From Catonia carolina (lineage: Eukaryota > Arthropoda > Insecta > Hemiptera > Achilidae), in the NCBI GenBank assembly GCA_035578175.1, contig JAQMRL010000010.1, forward strand, positions 35,782,784 to 35,846,783: a stretch of 64,000 nt of DNA, written 5' to 3'. The notes below the pieces were generated by a model. It was given only the letters and a program-made list of their open reading frames with translations. It was not told where the DNA came from and ran no database searches. Position numbers and translations under genes: made by a program. Positions 22,201-31,664 of the stretch are shown here, one piece after another. Numbering within the stretch: position 1 is the first letter of the stretch; each line of letters begins with the position of its first letter.

Positions 22201-22608
22201 GCATTATACGGAAGTGAAACGTGGGTGATAGGGGCTGTAGAACGGAAGAGGATAGAAGCTTTTGAAATGTGGTGTTGTAGGAAAATGTTAAAGATTAGGT
22301 GGGTGGACAAAATAAGTAATTTAGAGGTTCTTAGGCGAGTGGATGAAAAAAGAAGTATGTGGAAGCATCTTACCAAAAGAAGGGATAGGCTAGTGGGGCA
22401 TATCCTAAGACATCCAGGTATTGGGCTATCAATAATGGAGGGTAACATTGAGGGAGTAAATTGTAGAGGGAGGCAAAGATTAGAATATATAAAGCAAATT
22501 ACAAAAGATGTAGGGTGTTACAGGTATGTAGATATGAAACGACTTGCGCAAGATAGAACAGGTTGGAGAACTGCATCAAACCAGTCGAGAGACTGATGAC
22601 AAAAAAAA
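19246..22608 (+). mobile_element. Full-length RTE-clade LINE (3,363 bp) with 12 bp target duplication
   Basis: A perfect direct repeat actactcaatct flanks it (19,234-19,245 and 22,609-22,620). It has a ~390 bp 5' untranslated region, one long reading frame (19,633-22,596) and almost no 3' untranslated region: the stop overlaps 'gactgatgac', followed by a short A-run. This layout (one ORF with AP endonuclease then RT, a tiny 3' tail) is typical of the RTE/BovB group. The perfect duplication points to a fairly recent insertion, although the ORF is now broken by two stops. Confidence 0.93.
19633..22596 (+). pseudogene. RTE LINE ORF: AP endonuclease plus reverse transcriptase, two in-frame stops
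   Basis: One 988-codon frame, broken by TAA at 20,884-20,886 and TAA at 21,805-21,807, with no frameshift. Residues 40-280 are an AP-type endonuclease with VGTWNVRSL (Asn46), GEVRW (Glu74), MGDWNAVVG (Asp178, Asn180), YQIDYIMV (Asp245) and GSDHNLVV (Asp271, His272). The middle segment carries the RT palm: HYRTISLTCHATKI, FGFRRRMGTRDAI, FMAFVDLEKAFD (motif A Asp) and GVRQGCSLSPLIFNLY. The last segment opens with RFADDIVVLAE (the catalytic DD) and continues through CYLGSKITKDGRSTSDI to a conserved C-terminus. The first stop separates the endonuclease from RT, and the second separates motif B from the catalytic DD, so no piece should retrotranspose. All key catalytic residues are otherwise present, which suggests recent inactivation. 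Confidence 0.93.
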
Positions 22609-22620
22609 ACTACTCAATCT

Positions 22621-23675
22621 CTACAATTATATAAATTCGAAGCCCTCACACGGTAACAAATAGGGAGGTGACTGCCTTTAAATAATTCACATTACCTCTA
22701 TACCTACCCAGTGGGTTACAGTTCTAAAAATCGGCATGCATACACTCAGGGGTTGCCAACCTCTAATTTAATTTTAATGTTTATCGTTTAAACCTCACAA
22801 ACAAACGAATACTACTACATTATTTGAACTGAATTATCTTAAAAATATTTATACTCATAATAAAAGTCAGGAATGTTAAACAATTTTTCCAGTTTCTATA
22901 AACTTGGCATTAAATTTAATTAACTTAATCCAATTTTGATTTATTATGTTCATGGATTTCAAGTTAAATAGCAAATCATATGAACCTGAAAATAGTGTTT
23001 CATAACACGGATAAATTTCTTTCTGTTTTATGAGCAATTAAATGAAGAAATAACAAATTATTTGATTTAATGTTTAACTTAACGTACTTGCTATTTTGTT
23101 TTTAAAACAAAAAAATGAGCATGTAATTCTATTGTACAATTTTATGCGTTTTCATTATTTTCTATTATATTGGTGTTGTTTCTTAACACAGTCATCAAAA
23201 TATTAAAAAAAAAAAACGAAATGGTTTCTATTTTTGAACTTCCTTTTTTAATAATGCTTGTGTATCTACAAATTTTATGTTGGAACAAATTTTTACATCC
23301 TCAAAACAAAACTTAGATGTACTAGTACGTTTGCTTTATAGGATTTTTATTATTATTAACTATTTTCGAGAGACTCCAGAAAAAGAGGATATGCTTATCA
23401 AGATAAAAACTGAGTAGTCTATATATAATATTAACACCGTGCTAAATTCATTACTTAACAATTCATTTATTACCTTTTTATTGCTATTTCTTACCTACCT
23501 ACTGTAATAAGTATAATATCGTCTAATTATTTTTACCCAATAATATAAAATTTATCATAGCGTTTAGTTAGAATTTTTTTAATAAATTTGAACAAAAACT
23601 TATTTATGCAGGAGGAAAATAAATACATCAAAAGATAATCAAAAGTATTAAAAAGTTGTGGTGATCTGTATTTGT
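22621..23675. other. AT-rich spacer
   Basis: No gene or repeat copy recognised between the RTE LINE and the TTAA element. Confidence 0.4.
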
Positions 23676-23679
23676 TTAA

Positions 23680-24430
23680 GGGGACCGTAACTGGGAAATA
23701 TAATTTTTTCACGTTTTTTTTTCATTTTATGAAACTGCATAGTATTCTGAGTGTTTTTATATATTATTTATGGTGGCAGTGGAACTTTTACGAATATAAA
23801 CATTAAATTATTGTACGAAGAACTGGGGCTGAAACCTGGAAAGAACATGCTTCGTGCAATGGAACGACTGGGTTCAGGACGAATAGAAGACGCTAAAAGA
23901 AAAATGTCTGAATTTGAAAAAATAAATACGGGAATTTGGGAGTTTAAAAAGAAAAAACTTGAAGATTTATATCTTCGAAAAAAGGATCCACATCAACCAT
24001 CGTACAGCGCTGGACGTTATTATAAAAGTATAAGGCCTGAGTTAAATTTACAGTCAGTTCGCGGAAAATCATGATCTTTGAAAGTTTATGCAAGTTTTTC
24101 GGGAACGGTTAAAGATATCAGTATGAAATTTCCGGGACACATTCTACTCATTATGTGCTAGTTCCGCACGCAAGATTATTTAAGAATTTTCTATACAAAA
24201 TATTTACGATCTTTGTCATTATTTTTTTCTCGGTATTATTATTTTTTTTTTTTTATAAAAATTGTAAAACAATTTTTAATACTTTATTCAAAAATAAGCT
24301 TCCGTGCGTAACTAAATAAAAGTCTGAAGTTAAGTTTAAAATAAAAATTAAGGTTCTAATTTTTATAGTTTTTGTGAAAAGTTGCAAAAATTTAACTTGT
24401 AGCCTAGTTATATAGGGAGTTATGGTCCCC
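23680..24430 (+). mobile_element. TTAA-flanked 751 bp deletion derivative with a transposase remnant
   Basis: The left end ggggaccgtaactgggaaat pairs with the inverse of the right end atagggagttatggtcccc. TTAA lies directly outside both (23,676-23,679 and 24,431-24,434). Inside is a 107-codon open frame similar to the C-terminus of Mutator/Kolobok-like transposases, starting only ~70 bp from the left end, so most of the transposase has been deleted. TTAA duplications are characteristic of Kolobok and piggyBac, and the protein similarity favours Kolobok. That classification is inference. Confidence 0.8.
23751..24074 (+). pseudogene. C-terminal fragment of a Mutator/Kolobok-like transposase
   Basis: The 107-residue frame contains NINIKLLYEELGLKPGKNML, then ERLGSGRIEDAKRKMSEFE, a basic KKKKLEDLYLRKKD segment and YSAGRYY. 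I recognise this order (G-x-KPG-x-NM, a helix of charged residues, KLED, Y-x-AG-x-Y/F near the end) from the C-terminal end of large insect transposases assigned to the Mutator-like domain and found in TTAA elements. The catalytic residues lie in the missing N-terminal part, so it cannot be active. The frame contains no stop, so it could be recent or, less likely, retained for some role. The first residues (MFLYIIYGG) come from the deletion junction and the true start is lost. Confidence 0.6.
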
Positions 24431-24434
24431 TTAA

Positions 24435-25400
24435 AAAATTGAAAAAAAAATCCTCGATTGATTGATGAAAGTTTTAATACTGTCAAGAGAAAGTCGTGTG
24501 AGTGTTCCAGACTAGATACTTTATATTATAAACATAAAACAATTGTGTAATATAAATTATGTAACCTTTACAATGCTTGAGCAATGTTTAAGCTTTATAA
24601 AGAAAAAAATAATCATTCAATTTTTATGCAGAAATAAATATGTCTTATTGTTTGATTACGTTTGAGACAGACGACAGGCAGACGTATAATTTAGCAGAAA
24701 ACTGTGTAATAAATTGAGTATAAATAAGTAATTCAAGAAAAGATATAAAGAAGCCAGATAAATTGTGAACAAATAAGGATTTATAATATAAAACGAAATT
24801 TTACTGTCAATTTACCTCATGAATAATCATTTATTTTATTGTCAAATACACCGCTCCAAAATACAGTAATATAATTCAATATGCATGCTGGACGAATGCA
24901 ATCGGTGGAGAAATGGGTTACATAAACATGCGACGGAAATCGATATGAAAACCTACCTTCCAATGCAGGATTCAAAATTATTTCTTTTATACAGACAGTC
25001 TTTTATAATTATATGTATTCACTAGTGCAAATAATAAAATGATTGCCAAAATTATTATACTTCATACCAATTATTTAATCGTTATTCTAAAATCACCACT
25101 ACAAATTATTTCTCATAGTTTTAAAATTTCCCCTAGAAAATTTTCTTTTTCGGAAAAAATACTAGAAAATACGTAAATCGTGAAAATATTTTATGAAAAA
25201 TAAGTTTTTTTTTGTGAGTTTTATCGTTATTCTACGCTGTTATTCACGTGTGTCATTTTTACAATTTCAAATATTATAATAGCATCATTTGCCGATTACA
25301 CGGTAATTCTACCTACCCATGAAGACCCAATGCGCTAATTTTGTTACAATTAACTCCTTACAACCTTTGAAAAATGGTTAATGTTATTAACTTTAAAAAA
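24435..25400. other. AT-rich spacer
   Basis: No recognised gene or repeat. It ends at an A/T-rich target next to the CTGG element. Confidence 0.4.
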
Positions 25401-26176
25401 TCTGGTGTGAAACACTCACACAACTTTCTCTTGCCAATGCAAATAATTAATAATAAACCTAACATTATTAATAAAATATTAAAAATAAACAACAACTAAC
25501 CTCAAAAACATAACCTTATTTTAATCATGAGTGGAAGACGCAAAATGAAAATCGAACTCAATTTGGCTTAAAAAAAACGGAAAATCACACTTTCACGCTA
25601 AACTAGGCTCTGTAGAGAAAAATTCTCTAAACAAAAGTTGTAGATCTTTTAATTTTCTATAACTTTTATTATATACACTTTTGTCGTAAAATGCATACTA
25701 AGACCGAAATGTTAAAAAAATCGATTTTTCTCACGTTTTCGTGAGAAAAAAACAGAAAATCGCAAATTACCGCTAAACTAAGCGTTATACAAAAAAATGT
25801 TTGAAACAGAAGTTGTAGGTTTTTAAATTCTCTACAACTTTTATTATATAAGTTTTTGCGCTAAAATTTATATTAAAGCCGTAATCTTAAAAAAACAACG
25901 TTTTTACGTAAAAACAGCCTCACCGAGAATTTCAGCAGACATGGCGCCTACCCTATCTTGTAGAAATTAAAAAATTGAGTAAAATAGGCGATTTTAAAAA
26001 AAATCGTAGGACCAGTTTTTGAGAAAATCGCAAAAAACTGAAAAATTATACGAATAAACTACTACTTCCGGTTGACCGATTTTGATGAAAATGTTCGTGT
26101 CGCGTCCGGTAGTGGTATGTAACTTAAGTTTCAAGTTTCAAGTTCGTACGATGTTCCGTTCTTGAGATATTTTGTT

Positions 26177-26243
26177 CACACACACACACACAGACACACA
26201 GACACACAGACACACACACAGACACACAGACACACACACAGAC
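26177..26243 (+). repeat. Compound (CA)n/(CACAGA)n microsatellite inside the CTGG element
   Basis: Alternating cacacaca and cacaga units. The homologous site holds a similar tract at 54,833-54,867, its complement at about 33,755-33,790, a short gtgtgtttgtgt at about 42,170, and no expansion at about 1,608. The repeat is therefore a built-in seed spread by the element. Frames across it (26,138-26,380) are artefacts. Confidence 0.9.
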
Positions 26244-26351
26244 CAATCGCTAAAAACATGTTTTTTGGATTCAGGGGGTCTGAAAACGTATAGATCCGGT
26301 GAAAACTCGATTTCGAAAAATCGACATGAAAACAATACTTTCCTTCCTATA

Positions 26352-26840
26352 CAGGGTGATTCATGAAGTTCTCCCCCCACTTCTACAGCACATTGTACTA
26401 GTAAAAATAATGAAAAAATGTTATATAAACATAGGTCCGAAAACGCTTCGTTAGCGAGTTACAGCTAGCGAAAGATTTCGCCTGAATTCCTGGGCAAAGA
26501 GTAAAATAAAGCCATACTGAACTTTTGGAAAGGTTAATTAAGTAAGAAATGTCGTGGATTCTTATGTAATTTTACCTGATAAAGCTAATAAAATAGGTTT
26601 CAGAACTGTACCTGTAGTAGTTTTTGAGGGATTCACGGTTAAATGCAAAAAATTGGGGCACGAAACAATGTTTTTTTAAGTTTCATGTACAATAACTTTG
26701 TTAAATTGGTCATAAATACATAAAATCAACAAACATTAATTGTAGAGAATTTAATTCTGAGAAAATTGATATAATCAAAGTCTAAAATAAAACAGAAATA
26801 AGTATCAAAAAATCGATTTTATTCAGTATAATACATTACT
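26352..26840. repeat. Left 489 bp terminal inverted repeat of the DD41D transposon
   Basis: It runs from the terminal cagggtgattc to attcagtataatacattact. It pairs base for base with 28,377-28,865 as far as read. The outer ~130 bases (up to 'gcgagttacagctagcg') are partly shared with the related elements at 33.3, 35.0, 47.3 and 62.5 kb, so this part is likely to contain transposase-binding sites. Confidence 0.93.
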
Positions 26841-27274
26841 ATCTGTAAAGAAATACCGTACGGTATTTAGTTAAAATAAAACAAAAACAAAATGTTTGTT
26901 CCTTAATTATGAGATAAATTGAGAAAACAAGATGAACTGTTAAATAAATTTGTTTGTAAATAAAAATATCATGTTTTATTACGTTGTATTTTTTTTTTTA
27001 AATAAAAATTTACATTAAATGTTCGAAAATAAATGAAGCAAACATTTTCCAATTATTGTTTACTAATAATCGAAATGCAGTTTTTTGTTTTATTAATTTC
27101 TAAGTTGGTAACGCACGAATAACAGCTGATCAACAATGGTATTCTGTACTGTTACGTTAGAACTGTGTATTAGTGGTGTTTTGCAAGCTACAGCAGGAGA
27201 TCGGGTTCTGTGAATCGTGTTATTAAATGCAATTTTTTTGTGAGTTATAATTCGATTGTTTATTCAGCGAAAAA

Positions 27275-28330
27275 ATGCCTTACTTATTTACATCAGAGGA
27301 ATACGCTGATATGGTTTTTATTTTGGGTTACTGTAATGGTAATGCTAGAGCTGCTGTAGTAGAATATGAACTACGTTACCCTAATAGGAGGATTCCAGAT
27401 ACCAAAACAATTTCAGGAACTTTTCGTACTCTTCGGGAAACAGGATCACTACCAAGTACTAGAACCAATTATGAACGAGCTGTCCAACTTGATGATGATA
27501 TTGTTATTAATGCTGTTCATCGCAGTCCAGGTGTAAGTACACGACGTATTTCTAGGCGGATAGGAGTTTCGCAGTCAACGGTGTGGAGGTCACTAAATCG
27601 AAACAAATTTTATCCGTTTCATAAACAAAAGGTTCAACATCTACAGCCAGGGGATGGTCCGCTTCGCTTGGAGTTTTGCAACTTTTTGAATATTAATAAT
27701 CAACTCTACAAGCGTATTTTGTTTACGGATGAGGCAAAATTCACTCGGGATGGTGTCAATAACTTGCACAATGAACACTCATGGGCAGAAGAAAATCCAC
27801 ATGAGGTAGTGGAACAGAACTTTCAACACCGATTTAGCGTCAATGTCTGGTGTGGCCTTTTGCACAATCGGCTGATTGGACCTTTCATATTACCTGGACG
27901 CCTAAATGCTGAGTTTTATTTGCATTTCCTTCAAGAAGAGTTGCCGCAGCTGTTAGAGAATGTTCCTTTACGTCTAGGACAAAATTTGTACTTCCAGCAT
28001 GACGGAGCACCTCCCCACTTTTCACGTGCCGTTTCTGCTTATTTAAATCATCAATTTCCTGGACACTGGATTGGTCGTGGAGGGCCTCACCCTTGGCCAC
28101 CAAGATCCCCAGATCTATCTCCATTGGATTATTGCATCTGGGGATGGATGAAAGACATTGTATACAAGACAAAAGTGAATTCTCGTGATGAATTAATTGC
28201 CCGTATTATGGATTCGGCTGTGCAGATACAGGGAAGCCCTGAAAAATTAAGAAACGCAACAAAAGCAATACACAAACGTGCTGCAAAATGTATTGATAAT
28301 GATGGCCTCATTTTCGAACATCTATTATAA
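27275..28330 (+). CDS. DD41D mariner-superfamily transposase, intact, 351 aa
   Basis: Cut-and-paste transposase that binds the element's ends and integrates at TA. Residues 1-65 form an N-terminal helix-turn-helix module of the type common in insect mariner-like proteins (EEYADMVFILGYCNGNARAA). A second helix-turn-helix sits at about 86-112 (STRRISRRIGVSQSTVWRSL). The catalytic DDE/D domain has Asp152 (LFTDEAKF), Asp243 (FQHDGAPPHF) and Asp285 (RSPDLSPLDY). The spacing between the last two is 41 residues, i.e. DD41D rather than the DD34D of classical mariner. The length is normal for the superfamily. The ATG at 27,275 follows 'gcgaaaaa' and gives the natural N-terminus. No internal stop or frameshift is seen. 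DD41D elements (the rosa-like group) are known from insects; exact family membership needs a phylogeny. Confidence 0.95.
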   Translation: MPYLFTSEEYADMVFILGYCNGNARAAVVEYELRYPNRRIPDTKTISGTFRTLRETGSLPSTRTNYERAVQLDDDIVINAVHRSPGVSTRRISRRIGVSQSTVWRSLNRNKFYPFHKQKVQHLQPGDGPLRLEFCNFLNINNQLYKRILFTDEAKFTRDGVNNLHNEHSWAEENPHEVVEQNFQHRFSVNVWCGLLHNRLIGPFILPGRLNAEFYLHFLQEELPQLLENVPLRLGQNLYFQHDGAPPHFSRAVSAYLNHQFPGHWIGRGGPHPWPPRSPDLSPLDYCIWGWMKDIVYKTKVNSRDELIARIMDSAVQIQGSPEKLRNATKAIHKRAAKCIDNDGLIFEHLL

Positions 28331-28376
28331 AAAGGTGCGTACGGTTGGCCCAACCTGATTAATTTTGCTTAAAACT

Positions 28377-28865
28377 AGTAATGTATTATACTGAATAAAA
28401 TCGATTTTTTGATACTTATTTCTGTTTTATTTTAGACTTTGATTATATCAATTTTCTCAGAATTAAATTCTCTACAATTAATGTTTGTTGATTTTATGTA
28501 TTTATGACCAATTTAACAAAGTTATTGTACATGAAACTTAAAAAAACATTGTTTCGTGCCCCAATTTTTTGCATTTAACCGTGAATCCCTCAAAAACTAC
28601 TACAGGTACAGTTCTGAAACCTATTTTATTAGCTTTATCAGGTAAAATTACATAAGAATCCACGACATTTCTTACTTAATTAACCTTTCCAAAAGTTCAG
28701 TATGGCTTTATTTTACTCTTTGCCCAGGAATTCAGGCGAAATCTTTCGCTAGCTGTAACTCGCTAACGAAGCGTTTTCGGACCTATGTTTATATAACATT
28801 TTTTCATTATTTTTACTAGTACAATGTGCTGTAGAAGTGGGGGGAGAACTTCATGAATCACCCTG
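28377..28865. repeat. Right 489 bp terminal inverted repeat of the DD41D transposon
   Basis: It starts 46 bases after the transposase stop with agtaatgtattatactgaat and ends ...gaatcaccctg. Its length equals that of the left arm. Confidence 0.93.
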
Positions 28866-28890
28866 TATATTCATATAGGCAAGAGAAAGT

Positions 28891-29490
28891 AAAAAATCTT
28901 TATTTATTAAATAAAAAATACATTAACGTTAACATATTTACTAATTACCGCATAGGACGAGCCTGTGCGCGGGAATGAGTTGTACATTATCATGTGTATA
29001 AATTATTGATAAGTAATTACTAAAAATATTTTTAATAATTTTTATTACTCAGCTTATTGAAATTTAATCTAGTTATAAAATTTATAATTCTAAATAATTA
29101 AAATTTACGGTATTATAAAATTTACTTTCAGCTAAATAAAATTTACTAAAACCAATAAATTTCCTACTTTTTTTTTTAATTGTATAGCCCTTTTAAGAGC
29201 GCACTAGTTATGTAATTAAATTCATTTTCCCTTAAGCTGTTTTGAGAGCTGTCGCCTCCTTGCGTGGTACTCCCTTATCCTCCTACTCACCACCTGTCTC
29301 TCCTCCTCTGTCCAGATTCTACTTTATTAAAGAAAAATTACACTATTTTCTGCAAAAATCCCCTTAGCTCATTAAAAGGTTCAATTTTGATCGAGATTAA
29401 TTAAGTAGGAGAGTAGCTTCAGGCGGCGGTTAAGTTCTAAACGTTTTGTAATTAATTAATCTATCAATTTCAGATGAAGGCTAAGGATCT
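28891..29490. other. Spacer with no recognised gene
   Basis: AT-rich, with a more G+C-rich patch at 29,235-29,320 (pyrimidine-rich, 'ctcctactcaccacctgtct'). Nothing assigned. Confidence 0.4.
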
Positions 29491-30275
29491 ATGGATTTAA
29501 AGGGGTTTCATTTTAACATTTCGGATATACTTTTCATAAATTCTCACTACTTTGCTACGTTCGCTGATGATACTGTTCTTTCATCCTCTGATTACCCTGT
29601 TCATGGTCCAAACGACATTCAATATCATCTTGACATTCTCGAAGTATGGTTTAGAAGATGGCGTATAAAAATTAATGTAAACAAAACGTACCAAATGACC
29701 TTCACCCTTCGTCGGCAAACGTGTCCACAATTATTTTTATTCAGCCAACCTCTTCCGCAAGCAAACAATGTTAAGTACCTTGGGGTATATTTAGACAGGC
29801 GGTTGACGTAGAACAACCACGTCAACCAAAAGCAAAAACTAATAAATAACAGACTGAAGCAGTTGTACAGGCTATTAGCCAAGCGGTCAAAACTACCTAT
29901 AGCTTCAAAACTCTTGACGTACAAGGCGGTGCTTCAACCGATTTGGATGTATGATAGTTAAATTTATGATGCAGCAAAGCCATCACTAATTTCACGAATA
30001 AAACGTTTTCAAAGTAAATTCTTACGACTGATTACTAATTATCCGAGTTACGTATCCAATCGAACACTACACGATGACTTACGCGTTTCTTATGTCAACG
30101 AAACATATCTAAAACTGTACCGTAGATTCAGAGACAAAATTCTCAATCATAACAATCCCTTACTTTGCAATATGAATTTTGTGGACCTACCAAAAAACGA
30201 ACAAAGAAGACTGACACGCCGATGGAGTAGAGACATGATACATTACCGCAATTGTAACATTATTACGTATACAAA
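29491..30275 (+). pseudogene. Jockey-clade LINE reverse transcriptase, 3' half, decayed
   Basis: The catalytic motif FADDTVLSSS is present, followed by WFRRWRIKINVNKTYQMTFTLRR, a VKYLGVYLDRRLT block, and then (past a TAG at 29,809) NNRLKQLYRLLAKRSKL, LLTYKAVLQPIWMYDS and RIKRFQSKFLRLITNYPSYVSNRTLHDDLRVSYV. These are the ordered landmarks of Jockey RT palm and thumb plus the C-terminal region. At least two stops interrupt it and the 5' half (endonuclease, RT fingers) is absent. It is a typical 5'-truncated LINE copy. Confidence 0.85.
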
Positions 30276-31495
30276 AATATAATTTAAATGAACACATTTT
30301 TATCGTTATTTGGAGAGCTATCGCTGGGTGGTGTCCTCCTCAAAACCGTTAACGCGGTTGGTTTTTTTATTAATTTAGTTGTGAACGTTTTTGCTTGTTC
30401 TTCTGCAGTTGCAAAATTAATAAAGTACGTAATTGAAATCCTAGTAAAACTTCCTAATAATTTTAACAAATGCAGAAAGAGCCATCTTTATCCTTCTGTT
30501 TATTTCGGCTGTATGATCTTTATAATTAGTTGTATTAACACTACTTGGAATTTTCTTTTTGAAACCTAAAATTTAATATTTCATTTTGGAATTTAATTAA
30601 ATCTCGTCGGTTAAATTCGTAGAGTTAAACTTCAGATGATAAAAAATAAAAAATTAAGATATCTAAATGTACAACTAAGGGAAATGAAACTATGAAATTC
30701 AGAATTCTACCCATTCATCTTATTACAAAATATGCACACATACTTTTTAAAAAAATACAATAAAATTCAACACACAAATATTACAGAATTAACATTTTAC
30801 GTAAGTAGAAATATTAAAGACAATAAAAAATTTATAAGGACTACTATTTTTAGAGTGTTACAGACACGACAAGTGGTGAAGTAGTAAGACATGATTTATT
30901 GCAATCGAATTTGAAAGAGAGGGAAATATTATAAGTGGTGTGGGGGAAAGGAGAGAGATTCCTGGCGCATACATGGGAATAACTCACGCACGAACACCAT
31001 AATGTTGGTTACCTAAGGGATATTAGCATTTAATATCTGACAGGTGCGTTTTTAGAGGGGGTTAGTTAAGTTAAGAAAGACTTAAAAACAGAATGAAAAT
31101 ATGTTAAATCTAAATTTCCATTTAGACGTTCTTCTTTATCCTTATTTAGAATTCTTCTTCGTATATTTTTGAATGAAAAAGGAAATAATTAAGCTAAAAG
31201 ATCTAATCGTTAAGGTCATTTTGTTATAACAATTTTAATATTACATTTTTATTGCAACCAAAAAGGTTTATTTTAAATTCTAATACATATAATGAAAAAA
31301 TTGTTTGGATAATTAAATTTAGGTAATTGGAAGTTAAGTTGATTTAGGATGTATACCTTTTTAGTACCATTGTAATTAGAGTCGTTTGCAAATATATTAG
31401 CATATTTCTTATTATTCACCTTCAGTGGTAATCTTAAAATTTTTCTGATATTATAAGTTACAAATTGGCTGTGCATTCGTATGGGAAATAAAAGA
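30276..31495. other. AT-rich spacer
   Basis: The 93-codon frame at 30,288 and its minus-strand partner overlap each other and have no recognised domain. Nothing else seen. Confidence 0.4.
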
Positions 31496-31499
31496 ATAG

Positions 31500-31660
31500 T
31501 CCGCCTCCATAGCGTAGTGGTAGCGCGCTTGTCTACAACGTTGAGGTCCCAGATTCAATTCCCGGTCTGGAAATTATAACAAGACAAAACCCACCGTTTC
31601 AGTTACATAACCCACCGTAGTCGATAATAACCAAGCTGTTTATATGACTCTTAAGGCATT
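31500..31660 (+). repeat. SINE-C copy with well preserved tRNA-like head
   Basis: The head gcctccatagcgtagtggta has an almost perfect box A (TAGCGTAGTGGT). Box B reads AGATTCAATTCCC. The body is 'ctggaaattataac', the tail 'gtcgataataaccaagctg'. The head could be mistaken for a tRNA gene, but the box B T-arm is imperfect and the SINE body follows directly. Confidence 0.78.
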
Positions 31661-31664
31661 TTTT

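Larger units (their letters stand above)
26352..28865 (+). mobile_element. Intact DD41D mariner-superfamily transposon (2,514 bp)
   Basis: It begins cagggtgattcatgaag and ends with the inverse, flanked by TA at 26,350-26,351 and 28,866-28,867. The terminal inverted repeats are 489 bp each (26,352-26,840 and 28,377-28,865) and look identical over everything I compared. The interior encodes one intact 351-residue transposase with a complete catalytic triad. Intact ends, identical arms, an open transposase and a clean TA duplication all indicate a recent and possibly active copy. Long repeats are unusual, since classical mariners have ~30 bp ends. Confidence 0.95.
25402..28890 (+). mobile_element. 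CTGG element, near-complete copy split by the DD41D transposon
   Basis: It starts ctggtgtgaaacactcacac (a small hairpin: gtgtga...tcacac), then actttctcttgccaatg, and ends aggcaagagaaagt, which inversely matches the actttctcttgcc near the start. The direct repeat aaaaaat borders both ends. Without the 2,514 bp insert it is about 970 bp. The interior has two diverged tandem modules with a 175 bp period (starting near 25,582 and 25,757), each holding a short gttgtag...ctacaac inverted pair, and a CA-rich microsatellite. There is no ORF. It is a non-autonomous element of unknown class, repeated in the window at 1.2, 33.6, 36.1, 41.9, 42.0, 49.9 and 54.1 kb. Confidence 0.8.

Noticed and set aside
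26177..26243. A CRISPR-like or satellite array
   Set aside because: Units are 6-8 bp without unique spacers; it is a compound microsatellite inside a transposon.
26138..26380. Protein-coding frames on both strands
   Set aside because: They run through the CA-type microsatellite and the CTGG element; the repetitive Val/Cys/Thr/His residues come from the simple repeat.
31500..31575. A tRNA gene, from the good box A and box B spacing
   Set aside because: The T-arm and acceptor stem do not pair properly by eye, and SINE-C body and tail follow directly, so it is a SINE head.
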